This document shows positions 18,081 through 27,043 of a stretch of 39,082 bases of DNA, piece by piece. The DNA is from Pseudomonadota bacterium (GTDB lineage Bacteria > Pseudomonadota > Gammaproteobacteria > Burkholderiales > Ga0077523), in contig CAUJJX010000218.1 in NCBI GenBank assembly GCA_963205165.1, positions 1 to 39,082 of the forward strand, written 5' to 3'. The position numbers and the translations under genes were made by a program. The stretch's first letter is position 1; each line of letters opens with the position of its first letter. Under the pieces are notes generated by a model that was not told where the DNA came from, searched no databases, and saw nothing but the letters and a program-made list of their open reading frames with translations.

Positions 18081-20309
18081 ATGTCCAGCCCTGTCCGCTG
18101 GCTGCTCATCGCGGCCGCCTCCCTGCCCGCGACCACAACTGCACAAGGCCTCGGGCTCAAGCTCAGGCCCGAAACGCAGTTGTCTGCCCCCGCGCCGGAC
18201 GACAAGGGCGATGCACTCCTGTTCATCGAGGCGGATGAAGTCTCCGGCGTCGAAGGCAAGTACGTCGATGCGCACGGCGGCGTCCGGCTGCGCACCCGCG
18301 GCCGGACGCTTTTCGCCGATCATCTCGAGTACTCGGTCGCTGAAGACAAGCTCGTCGCGAGCGGCCACATGCGGCTCGATCGCCGCGGCGACGTCCTCGA
18401 GGGTTCCCGGATCGAGCTCGAGCTCGAGAAGGACCGCGGGGTCGTCGATTCGCCCGAGTACTACTTCCGCCAGCTGAATGCGCGCGGCAAGGCGTCGAAG
18501 CTGTTCCTCGACAGCAAGACGCAGGTCCGCGCGAAGGACGGCACGTACAGCACGTGCGTGATCCCCGAGAAGGACTGGTACCTGCGCGTCCGCGACCTGA
18601 AGCTCGACCGCGACAAGGACGAAGGGGTGGCCCGGCACGCCACCGTGTACTTCAAGGGCCTGCCGATCCTGTACACGCCGTACATCGACTTCCCGCTTTC
18701 GGACGCGCGCAAGACCGGGTTCCTGCCACCGACGTACGGCACGACCGGCCGCAGCGGCTTCGAACTGATGCTGCCGTTCTATCTCAACCTCGCGCCGAAC
18801 TTCGACGCGACGATCGCGCCGCGGCTGCTGGCGAAGCGCGGCCTGATGTTCAACAACGAGTTCCGCTATCTGACGTCGAGCTTCAACGGACTGCTCGCGG
18901 CTGAGTACCTCCCGAACGACAGTTCCCGCGAGGATCAGTCGCGGTACTCGATGGCATTGCGCCACAACCAGCGGTTCACGGACCGGCTGAACGGTTATCT
19001 CAACCTGCAGAAGGTTTCCGACGACTTCTACTTCGTCGACCTGTCGAGCCGGCTCGCGACCACGACGACGACCAACCTCAACCGCGAGGCGGGGCTCAGC
19101 TACAACGGCGGCTGGTGGACGCTCAGCGGCCGTACGCAGCGCTACCAGACCCTGCAGGATCCGAAGGCGCCGATCGTTCCGCCCTACGGTCGCGTGCCGC
19201 AGATCACCTTCACGTCGACGCGCTCCGGCATGGCCGGGTTCGACGCGAGCGTGAACTCGGAGTTCGTCGACTTCTCGCATCCGTCGCTCGTGAACGGCCG
19301 GCGCTTCGTGTTCTACCCGAGCGTCACGTATCCGCTGCAGACGTCCTACGTGACGGTGGTGCCGAAGCTCGGGCTGCACTACACGCAGTACGACCTCGAT
19401 GCGAACGCGACCTACGGAAACTCGACCCGCGCGCTGCCGGTGTTCTCCGTCGACAGCACGCTCACCTTCGAGCGGAACATGAGCTTCCTCGGGACCCCGC
19501 TCCTGCAGACACTCGAGCCGAGGCTCTACTACGTCTACGTGCCGTACCGCGACCAGAGCGCGCTGCCGATCTTCGACACGGGCGTCGGCGACTTCAACAT
19601 GGCGCAGATCTTCAGCGAGAACCGCTTCACGGGCTCCGACCGGATCAACGATGCGAACCAGCTCACCGCTGCCGTGTCGAGCCGGTTCATCGATCCGTTC
19701 AGCGGGCGCGAGCGGCTGCGTCTCACGCTCGGTCAGCGCTTCTACTTCTCGCCGCAGCGCGTGAGCCTGACGAGCGCATCCGCCATCGACACGCGCGACC
19801 GCTCCGACATCGTCGCGGCCGTCACGGGCCGCCTGACGGACGCCTGGTATCTCGATGCCGGCGCGCAGCTGAGCATCGACGCCAATCGCGCGACCCGCAC
19901 CACGTTCGGCGCGCGCTACAGCCCGGAGCCCGGGCACGTGATGAACTTCAGCTACCGCGAAAGCCAGGGGAGTTTCGCGCAGACGGACGTCTCGGCGCAG
20001 TGGGTGTTCAACGATCGCTGGAGCGCCGTCGGACGCTGGGTGTACTCGCTGCGCGACCGGAGCAGCACGACCACGCTCACTGGCGTCGAGTACAATGCCG
20101 GCTGCTGGGTCGGGCGCTTCGTCGTGCAGCAATTCGCGACCTTCACCCAGCAACACGTGCGAGCACTGTTCTTCCAGATCGAGCTGAACGGTCTGTCCAA
20201 GTTCGGGTCGAATCCGCTCGACATCCTGCGGCAGAACATCACTGGCTACCAGAAGATCAACGCGCTGCCGCAGAGCCAGTTCAACGAAGACTATTACCCG
20301 GCGCAGTAA
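18081..20309 (+). CDS. lptD: LPS-assembly outer-membrane protein LptD
   Basis: LptD is the beta-barrel that, with LptE, inserts lipopolysaccharide into the outer leaflet. The 742-residue protein has a signal peptide of about 22 residues ending TTAQ. The N-terminal OstA/LptA-like jellyroll includes FIEADEVSGVEGKYVDAHGGVRLR and YFRQLNARGKASKLF. The large C-terminal barrel contains KGLPILYTPYIDFPLSDARKTGFLPP and ends GYQKINALPQSQFNEDYYPAQ. Only two cysteines are present, Cys159 and Cys675, whereas the E. coli protein has four. It begins the lptD-surA-pdxA-rsmA run found widely in proteobacteria. Confidence 0.96.
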   Translation: MSSPVRWLLIAAASLPATTTAQGLGLKLRPETQLSAPAPDDKGDALLFIEADEVSGVEGKYVDAHGGVRLRTRGRTLFADHLEYSVAEDKLVASGHMRLDRRGDVLEGSRIELELEKDRGVVDSPEYYFRQLNARGKASKLFLDSKTQVRAKDGTYSTCVIPEKDWYLRVRDLKLDRDKDEGVARHATVYFKGLPILYTPYIDFPLSDARKTGFLPPTYGTTGRSGFELMLPFYLNLAPNFDATIAPRLLAKRGLMFNNEFRYLTSSFNGLLAAEYLPNDSSREDQSRYSMALRHNQRFTDRLNGYLNLQKVSDDFYFVDLSSRLATTTTTNLNREAGLSYNGGWWTLSGRTQRYQTLQDPKAPIVPPYGRVPQITFTSTRSGMAGFDASVNSEFVDFSHPSLVNGRRFVFYPSVTYPLQTSYVTVVPKLGLHYTQYDLDANATYGNSTRALPVFSVDSTLTFERNMSFLGTPLLQTLEPRLYYVYVPYRDQSALPIFDTGVGDFNMAQIFSENRFTGSDRINDANQLTAAVSSRFIDPFSGRERLRLTLGQRFYFSPQRVSLTSASAIDTRDRSDIVAAVTGRLTDAWYLDAGAQLSIDANRATRTTFGARYSPEPGHVMNFSYRESQGSFAQTDVSAQWVFNDRWSAVGRWVYSLRDRSSTTTLTGVEYNAGCWVGRFVVQQFATFTQQHVRALFFQIELNGLSKFGSNPLDILRQNITGYQKINALPQSQFNEDYYPAQ

Positions 20310-20332
20310 CTCCCGCCGGGGGCGCCCACACC

Positions 20333-21658
20333 ATGATCCGTCCGCTGACTCCCCTGCTCTCGTTCGCCCGCTGCGTCCTGCCGTGCGCCCTGCTGATCGC
20401 CTCCGCCCACGCGGCAACGGGCGACGGGTCGCGCGAACCGGTTCCCCTGGATCGCGTCGTCGCAGTGGTCAACACGGAAGCGGTCACGCGGCTCGAGCTC
20501 GACGACCAGATCCGGATCGCGACCCGCGAACTCACGCGGCAGGGCACGCCGCAGCCGCAGCGTGAACTGCTCGAGAAGCAGCTGCTCGACCGGCTGATCA
20601 CGACGCGCGTCCTGGTCCAGTACGCGAAGGACACCGGCCTGCGCATCGAGGAACCCCAGGTCGACCGCGCCGTCGAGCGGATCGCCCAGCAGAACAAGAT
20701 GTCGCCGGAGCAGTTCCGCGAGGCGCTTCGCGAAGAGGGCATCGACGTCAACCGCTTTCGCGAAGACCTGCGCAACGAGCTTCTTATCTCGCGCCTCCGG
20801 GAGCGCGAGGTCGATTCCAGGCTCGTCATCACCGACGCGGAAGTCGACGGTTACCTGAGTGGCCAGCGCGAGTCCGGGCAGAACGAGGAGTACAGCCTCC
20901 TGCACATCCTCGTGACGGTGCCCGAGGCCGCGGCGCCCGAGCAGATCCAGGCGCGCCGCGTCCGAGCCGACGAGGCACTCGACAAGCTGCAGAAGGGCGC
21001 CGACTTCAAGCAGATCTCCGCCACGTATTCCGATGCACCGAATGCGCTGCAGGGCGGCGAACTCGGCTGGCGCGCCGCGGGTCGCCTGCCGTCGATCTTC
21101 GCGCAGTCCGTCGTGTCGATGAAGCCCGGCCAGCTTTCCGGTGTGCTGCGCAGCCCGAACGGGTTCCACATCCTCAAGCTGATCGAGAAACGCGACAACG
21201 TTAAGCAGCTGATGGTCGAGCAGACCCGCGCGCGGCACATTCTTGTGCGACTGAACGAGATCATCGGCGAGGCCGAGGCGCGTCGCCGGCTCGACGAGAT
21301 CCGGGAAAAGGTCGTGGCCGGCGGTGACTTCGCCGAGTTCGCGCGTGCCCAGTCCGAGGACGCGAGTTCCATGAAGGGCGGTGATCTCGGCTGGCTGTCG
21401 CCGGGGGACACGGTGCCCGAGTTCGAGAAGGCGATGGACGCACTGAAGCTCGGCGAAGTGAGCCCGCCGGTGCAGTCGCCGTTCGGCTGGCACCTGATCC
21501 AGGTCCAGGAACGTCGCACCGCCGACATGACCAAGGAACGCGAGCGTCAACTCGCCCGGCAGGCGCTGCGCGGACGCAAGACCGACGAGGCGTTCACGGG
21601 CTGGGTCCGGCAGCAGCGCGATCGCGCGTTCGTCGAATACCGACTCGAAGAGCGTTGA
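20333..21658 (+). CDS. surA: Periplasmic chaperone / peptidyl-prolyl isomerase SurA
   Basis: SurA escorts outer-membrane proteins, including LptD, across the periplasm. The 441-residue protein has a signal peptide (residues 1 to about 27, ending ASAHA), an N-terminal chaperone domain (VAVVNTEAVTRLELDDQI onward), and two parvulin domains. These begin near LLHILVTVPEA (about residue 187) and ARHILVRLNE (about residue 300), each with the GGELGW or GGDLGW signature. It begins 23 bp after lptD, and the last bases overlap the pdxA start. A longer same-frame reading back into lptD is a shadow. Confidence 0.96.
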   Translation: MIRPLTPLLSFARCVLPCALLIASAHAATGDGSREPVPLDRVVAVVNTEAVTRLELDDQIRIATRELTRQGTPQPQRELLEKQLLDRLITTRVLVQYAKDTGLRIEEPQVDRAVERIAQQNKMSPEQFREALREEGIDVNRFREDLRNELLISRLREREVDSRLVITDAEVDGYLSGQRESGQNEEYSLLHILVTVPEAAAPEQIQARRVRADEALDKLQKGADFKQISATYSDAPNALQGGELGWRAAGRLPSIFAQSVVSMKPGQLSGVLRSPNGFHILKLIEKRDNVKQLMVEQTRARHILVRLNEIIGEAEARRRLDEIREKVVAGGDFAEFARAQSEDASSMKGGDLGWLSPGDTVPEFEKAMDALKLGEVSPPVQSPFGWHLIQVQERRTADMTKERERQLARQALRGRKTDEAFTGWVRQQRDRAFVEYRLEER

Positions 21659-22662
21659 GCCGCATCGCGCCGATCGCGATCACGTCGGGGGAACCGGCCG
21701 GCGTCGGTCCCGAGTTGTGCGCGCGACTCGCGCCATCCGCGGATGCGGGGCTCGTGATCCTGTGCGACCGCGCGCTGTTCGAATCGCGCGCACGCGCGAT
21801 CGGTCTGTCGATGTCTCTGCCCGAGTACCGTCCGGGCGACGACTGTCACCCGATGTCCCTGCTGCACGTGCCGACCGCTGCGCCCGTGCGTGCCGGCGAG
21901 CTCGACCCAGCGAATTCCGCTTACGTCCTCGCGATGCTCGAGCGGGCTTCCGATGGCGCAGCTTCGGGCGAGTTCTCCGGGATGGTGACGGCGCCCGTCC
22001 ACAAGGCCGTGATCAACGCTGCGGGTGTGCCGTTCACGGGTCACACGGAATTCCTCGCCGATCGACTCGGTGCCGCGCAGGTCGTGATGATGCTCGTCGG
22101 TGGCGGCATGCGCGTCGCGCTCGCCACGACCCATCTGCCTCTTCGGGATGTCGCCGATGCCATCACCGTCGACGGTCTCGTGGCAACCTTGCGGATCCTC
22201 CATGCGGACCTCGTGCAGCGCTTCGGCATCGTCGCGCCGCGCATCCTCGTGGCCGGGCTCAACCCGCACGCAGGTGAGTCGGGCTGCCTCGGACGGGAGG
22301 AGATCGACGTCATCGAGCCGGTCCTGGCGACGCTGCGCCGCGAGGGCATGCAGCTCGTCGGGCCGCTGCCGGCCGACACGCTGTTCCAGCCGAAGTATCT
22401 CGACGCCGCCGATGCGGTGCTCGCCATGTACCACGATCAGGGGTTGCCGGTGCTCAAGCACGCGAGTTTCGGAACGGGCGTGAACGTCACGCTGGGGCTG
22501 CCGGTGATCCGCACCTCGGTCGACCACGGGACGGCACTCGATCTCGCCGGTACCGGCCGGGCCGACGCCGGGAGTCTTCACGCAGCCGTGACGCTCGCGG
22601 CGCAACTCGCCGCCCGGACCGCTTCGTCCATTCACACGCCGGTCGCCGGGGAACACGCATGA
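21655..22662 (+). CDS. pdxA: 4-hydroxythreonine-4-phosphate dehydrogenase
   Basis: PdxA oxidises 4-phosphohydroxy-L-threonine in pyridoxal phosphate synthesis. The 335-residue protein has the opening RIAPIAITSGEPAGVGPEL, GMVTAPVHKAVINAAG, TGHTEFLADRLG, and the metal-binding MYHDQGLPVLK with His260. The only start that keeps the conserved N-terminus is a TTG at 21655, whose last bases overlap the surA stop (TTGA); there is no in-frame ATG before the conserved block. Its cofactor product is used by HemL in the same window. Its stop overlaps the rsmA ATG. Confidence 0.94.
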   Translation: MSRIAPIAITSGEPAGVGPELCARLAPSADAGLVILCDRALFESRARAIGLSMSLPEYRPGDDCHPMSLLHVPTAAPVRAGELDPANSAYVLAMLERASDGAASGEFSGMVTAPVHKAVINAAGVPFTGHTEFLADRLGAAQVVMMLVGGGMRVALATTHLPLRDVADAITVDGLVATLRILHADLVQRFGIVAPRILVAGLNPHAGESGCLGREEIDVIEPVLATLRREGMQLVGPLPADTLFQPKYLDAADAVLAMYHDQGLPVLKHASFGTGVNVTLGLPVIRTSVDHGTALDLAGTGRADAGSLHAAVTLAAQLAARTASSIHTPVAGEHA

Positions 22663-23444
22663 AGTCGACGAAACACCTGCCGCGCAAGCGCTTCGGTCAG
22701 CACTTCCTGGTCGACACGTCGGCCATCCGGAAGATCGTCGATGCCGTCGCCCCGCGCACCGACGATCTCGTCGTCGAGATCGGGCCCGGTCTCGGCGCGA
22801 TCACGTTGCCGTTGATGGAGCGCCTCGACCATCTCCACGTCGTCGAGATCGATCGCGACATCGCCGGACGGCTGCGCTCCTCGCAGGACCCCGCGAAGAT
22901 CACGATCCACGAGGCCGATGCGTTGCGCTTCGATTTCACGGCGCTCGGTTCCGATCTGCGCATCGTCGGCAACCTGCCTTACAACATCTCGACGCCGCTG
23001 CTGTTCCACATCGCGGCGAGCACGAAGAACATCCGCGACTGCCACTTCATGCTCCAGCGCGAAGTGGTCGACCGCATGGTCGCCGAGCCTGGCGGGAAGG
23101 ACTACGGGCGGTTGTCGGTGATGCTCCAGTACCGGTTCCGGATGGGGAAGATCCTCGACGTGCCGCCGGGTGCGTTCAATCCGCCGCCGAAGGTGCAGTC
23201 CGCGGTCGTGCGGATGGTGCCGATCGCCGAACCGAAGGTCCGGGCGGACGATGAGGGGATGCTCTCGGAACTGGTGCGACGCGCGTTCACGCAGCGTCGC
23301 AAGACATTGCGCAACGCACTCTCGGGATTGCTCGACGAGGCCGGCTTCGTGGAGGCCGGACTCGACCCCGGCGTGCGGCCCGAGACCGTCGCTGTCGAAG
23401 GTTTCGTGCGGGCGGCGAACATCGCGGCCCGGATGCGCACCTAG
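22659..23444 (+). CDS. rsmA: 16S rRNA (adenine1518/1519-N6,N6)-dimethyltransferase
   Basis: RsmA (KsgA) dimethylates two adjacent adenosines in helix 45 of 16S rRNA during small-subunit maturation. The 261-residue protein carries the N-terminal KRFGQHFLVDTSAIRKIV, the SAM-binding VVEIGPGLGAITLPL, and the catalytic NLPYNIS at 105-111, then FNPPPKVQSAVVRM and the C-terminal QRRKTLRNAL. All motifs are intact. The ATG overlaps the pdxA stop (ATGA). It ends the lptD operon; the next gene converges on it. Confidence 0.97.
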   Translation: MKSTKHLPRKRFGQHFLVDTSAIRKIVDAVAPRTDDLVVEIGPGLGAITLPLMERLDHLHVVEIDRDIAGRLRSSQDPAKITIHEADALRFDFTALGSDLRIVGNLPYNISTPLLFHIAASTKNIRDCHFMLQREVVDRMVAEPGGKDYGRLSVMLQYRFRMGKILDVPPGAFNPPPKVQSAVVRMVPIAEPKVRADDEGMLSELVRRAFTQRRKTLRNALSGLLDEAGFVEAGLDPGVRPETVAVEGFVRAANIAARMRT

Positions 23445-23455
23445 CAGGACTGCAG

Positions 23456-23494
23456 GCAACCGTTCGCGTGACCGATGTCGGCGCGAACGATTGC
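23456..23494. terminator. Bidirectional hairpin between rsmA and gloA
   Basis: In the 57-bp gap between convergent genes, CGTTCGCG at 23461-23468 pairs perfectly with CGCGAACG at 23482-23489, and GCAA/TTGC just outside adds four pairs after one mismatch. The inner CCGA/TCGG can also pair. There is no T run on either side, so it is a terminator-like stem-loop rather than a classical intrinsic terminator. Confidence 0.4.
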
Positions 23495-23501
23495 GACTGC
23501 G

Positions 23502-23882
23502 CTAGCGCTGGATGAACTCGATCTTGTAGCCGTCGGGGTCCTCGACGAACGCGATGACCGTGGTCCCGTGCTTCATCGGCCCCGCTTCCCGCGTGACCTT
23601 GCCGCCAAGTTTCCGGACGTCGTCGCACGCGGCGTAGGCGTCCGGGACTTCGAGTGCGATGTGGCCGTAGCCGGTGCCCAGATCGTAGGACTTCGTGTCC
23701 CAGTTGTGCGTGAGTTCCAGAACGGTTTCCTTGTCCTCGTCGCCGTAGCCGATGAAGCAGAGCGTGAATCGGCCTTCGGGATACTCGCTCTGGCGCAGCA
23801 CTTTCATGCCGAGCACCTTCGTGTAGAACTCGACGGACCGTGTCAGGTCGCCGACCCGCAGCATGGTGTGGAGGATGCGCAT
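23502..23882 (-). CDS. gloA: Lactoylglutathione lyase (glyoxalase I)
   Basis: Glyoxalase I converts the methylglyoxal-glutathione hemithioacetal to S-lactoylglutathione. The 126-residue protein is the short bacterial form. The four metal ligands align exactly with the Ni-type E. coli enzyme: His5, Glu56, His74 and Glu122. The start [13 protein letters not shown] at 23882 is canonical; a longer open frame from 23942 would place a second gene's sequence in front and is rejected. It begins 17 bp after the rubredoxin gene stop on the same strand. Confidence 0.96.
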   Translation of the reverse strand: MRILHTMLRVGDLTRSVEFYTKVLGMKVLRQSEYPEGRFTLCFIGYGDEDKETVLELTHNWDTKSYDLGTGYGHIALEVPDAYAACDDVRKLGGKVTREAGPMKHGTTVIAFVEDPDGYKIEFIQR

Positions 23883-23899
23883 CCGGTGGTCTCCCTGGT

Positions 23900-24082
23900 T
23901 CAGATCTGGATCATCTCGAAGTCTTCCTTGCGTGCACCGCACTCAGGGCAGACCCAGTTCATCGGCACGTCTTCCCAGCGGGTGCCCGCCGCGATTCCCT
24001 CTTCGGGAATGCCTGCGGCTTCGTCGTAGATGAAGCCGCAGATGAGGCACATGAAGGTTCGAAACTCGGTACTCTCGGACAT
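23900..24082 (-). CDS. Rubredoxin
   Basis: A 60-residue rubredoxin, a small one-iron electron carrier. Cys12 and Cys15 (CLICG) and Cys45 and Cys48 (CPECG) coordinate the iron, with the typical [14 protein letters not shown] loop and the YDE segment. It is divergent from thiE across 146 bp and sits just upstream of gloA. Rubredoxins of this type serve various partners (for example alkane or other oxygenases), and none is indicated here. Confidence 0.95.
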   Translation of the reverse strand: MSESTEFRTFMCLICGFIYDEAAGIPEEGIAAGTRWEDVPMNWVCPECGARKEDFEMIQI

Positions 24083-24228
24083 GGCGCGCAGACGTTCGGA
24101 TAAAATTCGATTGTACGGTCAAAGCACCGTCGCGCCACGAACCTGCAAGCAGCAAGCGTCCGAGTTTCCCTCTTGATTTCCCAATTCGAGCATCCCCGCC
24201 ATCACTGCGTACCGGAGCGATCCGGGTC

Positions 24229-24909
24229 ATGAATCGCGCGGCGCAACTGCGCGGTCTCTACGTCCTCACGCCCGACGTTCTCGATGCAGACGAGTTGCTC
24301 ATCCGGGTCGCGGCAGCGCTCGCAGGCGGTGCGCGCATCATTCAGTACCGGCGCAAGCGGACCGATGCGGCGGCTCGCGTCGACGAGGCCTCACGGATTG
24401 CGCGGCTCTGCCGTGGCGCAGGTGCGTTGCTCATCGTGAACGATGATGCTCGGCTCGCGGCCGAGATCGGTGCCGATGGAGTCCATCTCGGACGCGACGA
24501 TGGCGGTGTCGCCGAGGCTCGGGCCGTCGTCGGATCCGAAGCCATCATCGGCGTGTCGTGCTACGACCAGATCGCTCTCGCGATCGAGGCACGGCGCGAG
24601 GGCGCCGACTATGTCGCGTTCGGAAGCTTCTTCGCATCGAGTGTGAAGCCGCACGCGGTTCGTCCTCCGATCTCGCTGCTCGCGCATGCGAGGCGCGCAC
24701 TGGGGTGTCCGATCGTCGCGATCGGCGGCATCACGCTGGAACGCGCATCCGGACTCGTGTCTGCCGGCGCTGACGCGCTCGCCGTCATCTCCGATATCTT
24801 CGATGCGCCCGACGTGCAGGCCCGGGCGTCCGCTTACTCCCAACTGTTCGGTCAGGCACCGGACGACATCGGCAACGCCAGGAACGATGACCATGACCTC
24901 ACGCAATGA
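24229..24909 (+). CDS. thiE: Thiamine-phosphate synthase
   Basis: ThiE joins hydroxymethylpyrimidine diphosphate and thiazole phosphate to make thiamine phosphate. The 226-residue TIM-barrel protein has YVLTPD, IIQYRRK (the QYR substrate motif), [36 protein letters not shown] and the phosphate-binding IVAIGGIT. Its C-terminal ~15 residues are polar and extend past the barrel. The 146-bp upstream gap shows no recognisable TPP riboswitch. The 3' end overlaps hemL by 17 bp. Confidence 0.95.
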   Translation: MNRAAQLRGLYVLTPDVLDADELLIRVAAALAGGARIIQYRRKRTDAAARVDEASRIARLCRGAGALLIVNDDARLAAEIGADGVHLGRDDGGVAEARAVVGSEAIIGVSCYDQIALAIEARREGADYVAFGSFFASSVKPHAVRPPISLLAHARRALGCPIVAIGGITLERASGLVSAGADALAVISDIFDAPDVQARASAYSQLFGQAPDDIGNARNDDHDLTQ

Positions 24910-26179
24910 AGAACTGTTCGCACGCTCCCAGCGAGTCATCCCCGGGGGCGTGAACTCGCCGGTCCGGGCCTTCCGTTCCGTCGGCGGCACGCCCCGATTC
25001 TTCGAGCGCGGCCGCGGCGCGTGGCTCTGGGATGCCGACGGCAGGGCGTACGTCGACTACGTCGGATCGTGGGGGCCGATGATTGCCGGGCACGCGCACC
25101 CGGACGTCGTTCGTGCCGTCCAGGAAACCGCCGCCGACGGACTCTCGTTCGGCGCGCCGACCGAGCGCGAACTCGAGATGGCCGAACTGCTGACGCGCCT
25201 GCTGCCGTCCGTCGAGATGGTGCGGCTCGTGAGTTCCGGGACCGAGGCGACGATGTCCGCGATCCGTCTGGCGCGCGGCTACACCGGCCGGAACATCATC
25301 GTGAAGTTCGAGGGCTGCTATCACGGTCACGCGGATGCACTGCTCGTGAAGGCCGGTTCGGGGGCGCTGACGTTCGGTCAGCCCAGTTCCGCAGGTGTCC
25401 CTGCGGACACCACGAAGCACACGCTCGTGCTCGACTACAACGACGTTGCCGGCCTCGAGGCGGCGTTCACCGAGCAGGGCAGCGACATCGCGGCAGTCAT
25501 CCTCGAACCGGTCGTCGGCAACATGAACCTCGTCCGACCCAGCGACGAGTTCGTCCGCGCGCTGCGCGAGCTGACGACGCGTCACGGCGCCGTCCTGATC
25601 TTCGACGAGGTCATGACCGGATTCCGCGTCGGGCTGACGGGTGCGCAAGGGCTGTTCGGCATCACGCCCGACCTCACGACGCTGGGCAAGGTCGTCGGTG
25701 GCGGCATGCCGCTCGGGGCTTTCGGTGGCCGGCGCGACATCATGGAGAAGCTGGCGCCGCTCGGCGGCGTCTATCAGGCCGGTACGCTTTCCGGCAATCC
25801 GGTGGCGGTCGCGGCCGGGCTGGCCACGCTGAAGCTCGTGCAGGCCCCGGGCTTCTACGAGCGTCTCTCGGAGATGACACTTCGTGTGGTGCGCGGCCTC
25901 GAATCCGCGGCGCGCGCGCGGGGAATCGCGTTCTCGGGCGATGCCGTCGGCGGCATGTTCGGCCTGTTCTTCCGCGACACGCCCCCGCGCTCGTTCGCCG
26001 AAGTGATGACGGCCGACAAGGAGCGCTTCAACCGGTTCTTCCACCTGATGCTCGACCGCGGGATCTACCTCGCGCCATCGGCCTTCGAGGCGGGTTTCGT
26101 CTCGGCAGCCCACGGCGAGGAAGAACTGAAGCTCACGCTGGACGCCGCGGGCGAGGCGTTCGACGCACTCGCCAGGTAG
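24893..26179 (+). CDS. hemL: Glutamate-1-semialdehyde 2,1-aminomutase
   Basis: HemL is a PLP enzyme that isomerises glutamate-1-semialdehyde to 5-aminolevulinate, so this organism uses the C5 heme pathway. The 428-residue protein shows [73 protein letters not shown] and the PLP lysine in [18 protein letters not shown] (Lys266). An alternative ATG at 24887 lies two codons upstream; 24893 is preferred because AGGA at 24880-24883 is then nine bases away. It overlaps thiE and ends before a large inverted repeat. Confidence 0.96.
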   Translation: MTSRNEELFARSQRVIPGGVNSPVRAFRSVGGTPRFFERGRGAWLWDADGRAYVDYVGSWGPMIAGHAHPDVVRAVQETAADGLSFGAPTERELEMAELLTRLLPSVEMVRLVSSGTEATMSAIRLARGYTGRNIIVKFEGCYHGHADALLVKAGSGALTFGQPSSAGVPADTTKHTLVLDYNDVAGLEAAFTEQGSDIAAVILEPVVGNMNLVRPSDEFVRALRELTTRHGAVLIFDEVMTGFRVGLTGAQGLFGITPDLTTLGKVVGGGMPLGAFGGRRDIMEKLAPLGGVYQAGTLSGNPVAVAAGLATLKLVQAPGFYERLSEMTLRVVRGLESAARARGIAFSGDAVGGMFGLFFRDTPPRSFAEVMTADKERFNRFFHLMLDRGIYLAPSAFEAGFVSAAHGEEELKLTLDAAGEAFDALAR

Positions 26180-26196
26180 GGATTCGCGCGCTGAAA

Positions 26197-26255
26197 ACAC
26201 GAAGGGCCGGGGCGGCCGACGCATCGAAAACGTCGGCCGCCCCGGCCCTTCGTGT
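26197..26255. terminator. 25-bp perfect inverted repeat between convergent genes
   Basis: The arms 26197-26221 and 26231-26255 are exact reverse complements, 25 bp, around a nine-base CATCGAAAA loop. The stem is very GC-rich in its middle. In the minus-strand direction the hairpin is followed by TTTT, so it could end the cytochrome c4 message; in the plus direction there is no T run. It also sits directly after hemL and could block both converging transcripts. Confidence 0.75.
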
Positions 26256-26263
26256 CCGGATCA

Positions 26264-26297
26264 ACCTGATCGCACGACATCGATCGTGCGATCAGGT
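26264..26297. terminator. Second hairpin between hemL and cytochrome c4
   Basis: A 14-bp perfect stem (26264-26277 with 26284-26297; core CCTGATCGCACGA) around a six-base CATCGA loop follows eight bases after the first inverted repeat and ends 9 bp before the cytochrome c4 stop codon. It may act with the first hairpin as a tandem terminator. Its sequence is unrelated to the first. Confidence 0.55.
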
Positions 26298-26306
26298 ACC
26301 GGTTGG

Positions 26307-26924
26307 TCAGCGCAGTCCGGCGAGGTACTCGGCCAGTGCGCCGATCTCGGCATCGGTGAGCTTGGCGGCGACGGTCCGCATCATCGCGCCCGAATCGTTG
26401 GCGCGTTCACCCGCCCGGAAGGCCTTCAACTGGGCGACGGTGTAATCCGCATGCTGGCCTCCGACGCGCGGATACTGCGCGGCCATCCCGGCGCCGGTGG
26501 GCGAGTGGCACGCAGCGCATGCGGGGATGCCGCGGGTGGTGTCGCCGCCGCGATACAGCTTGCGGCCCTGATCGACCAGGTCGCGATTCTTCGCGCCCGG
26601 TGCACGGACCTTCTGACGACGGAAGTGCGCGCCGAGATCGGCCATCGCTTCGGGTGTCAGGGCCGCAGCCATACCGGCCATGATCGGGTTGGCGCGGGTA
26701 CCGGCCTTGAACTCGGCCAGCTGCTTCGCGATGTAGTCACCGTGCTGGCCGGCGAGATTCGGGTTCACCGGGACGACGCTGTTGCCGTCGACCCCGTGGC
26801 AGGCGGCACAGGCGCCCGCGAGCGTCTGGCCTTTCGCGGGATCACCCTTGGCTTGGGCGTGGACGGGCAGACTGCCGATCACGGCGGCAGCGAGCAGGGC
26901 GAGTGCCGGCTTGAAACGGTTCAT
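26307..26924 (-). CDS. Diheme cytochrome c4
   Basis: A 205-residue periplasmic diheme cytochrome. Residues 1-23 are a signal peptide (ending PVHA). Two similar halves each hold a CAACH heme site, at 39-43 and 136-140. Methionines in NPIMAGMAA and the second-half GAMMRT are likely axial ligands. Length and the internal duplication fit cytochrome c4, an electron donor to cbb3-type or other terminal oxidases. The gene is divergent from engB, an order common in beta- and gammaproteobacteria. The longer open frame upstream (from 26996) lacks a signal peptide and is rejected. Confidence 0.93.
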   Translation of the reverse strand: MNRFKPALALLAAAVIGSLPVHAQAKGDPAKGQTLAGACAACHGVDGNSVVPVNPNLAGQHGDYIAKQLAEFKAGTRANPIMAGMAAALTPEAMADLGAHFRRQKVRAPGAKNRDLVDQGRKLYRGGDTTRGIPACAACHSPTGAGMAAQYPRVGGQHADYTVAQLKAFRAGERANDSGAMMRTVAAKLTDAEIGALAEYLAGLR

Positions 26925-27043
26925 GAGGGGTCCTCGACTCGTCGGTACGCGCGATCGGCCCGTTCGACTTGATGTTCCGGACCGTGCGTCGCACAAAGTG
27001 GTTGATAATCAGCGACAATTCGAAATTCTAACGGATTTGGACC

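Noticed and set aside
18018-20417. A 799-residue open frame antisense to lptD
   Set aside because: Same codon-bias shadow effect; lptD on the plus strand has a signal peptide and family motifs throughout.
24083-24228. TPP riboswitch upstream of thiE
   Set aside because: The gap between rubredoxin and thiE lacks the conserved thi-box elements that I would expect.
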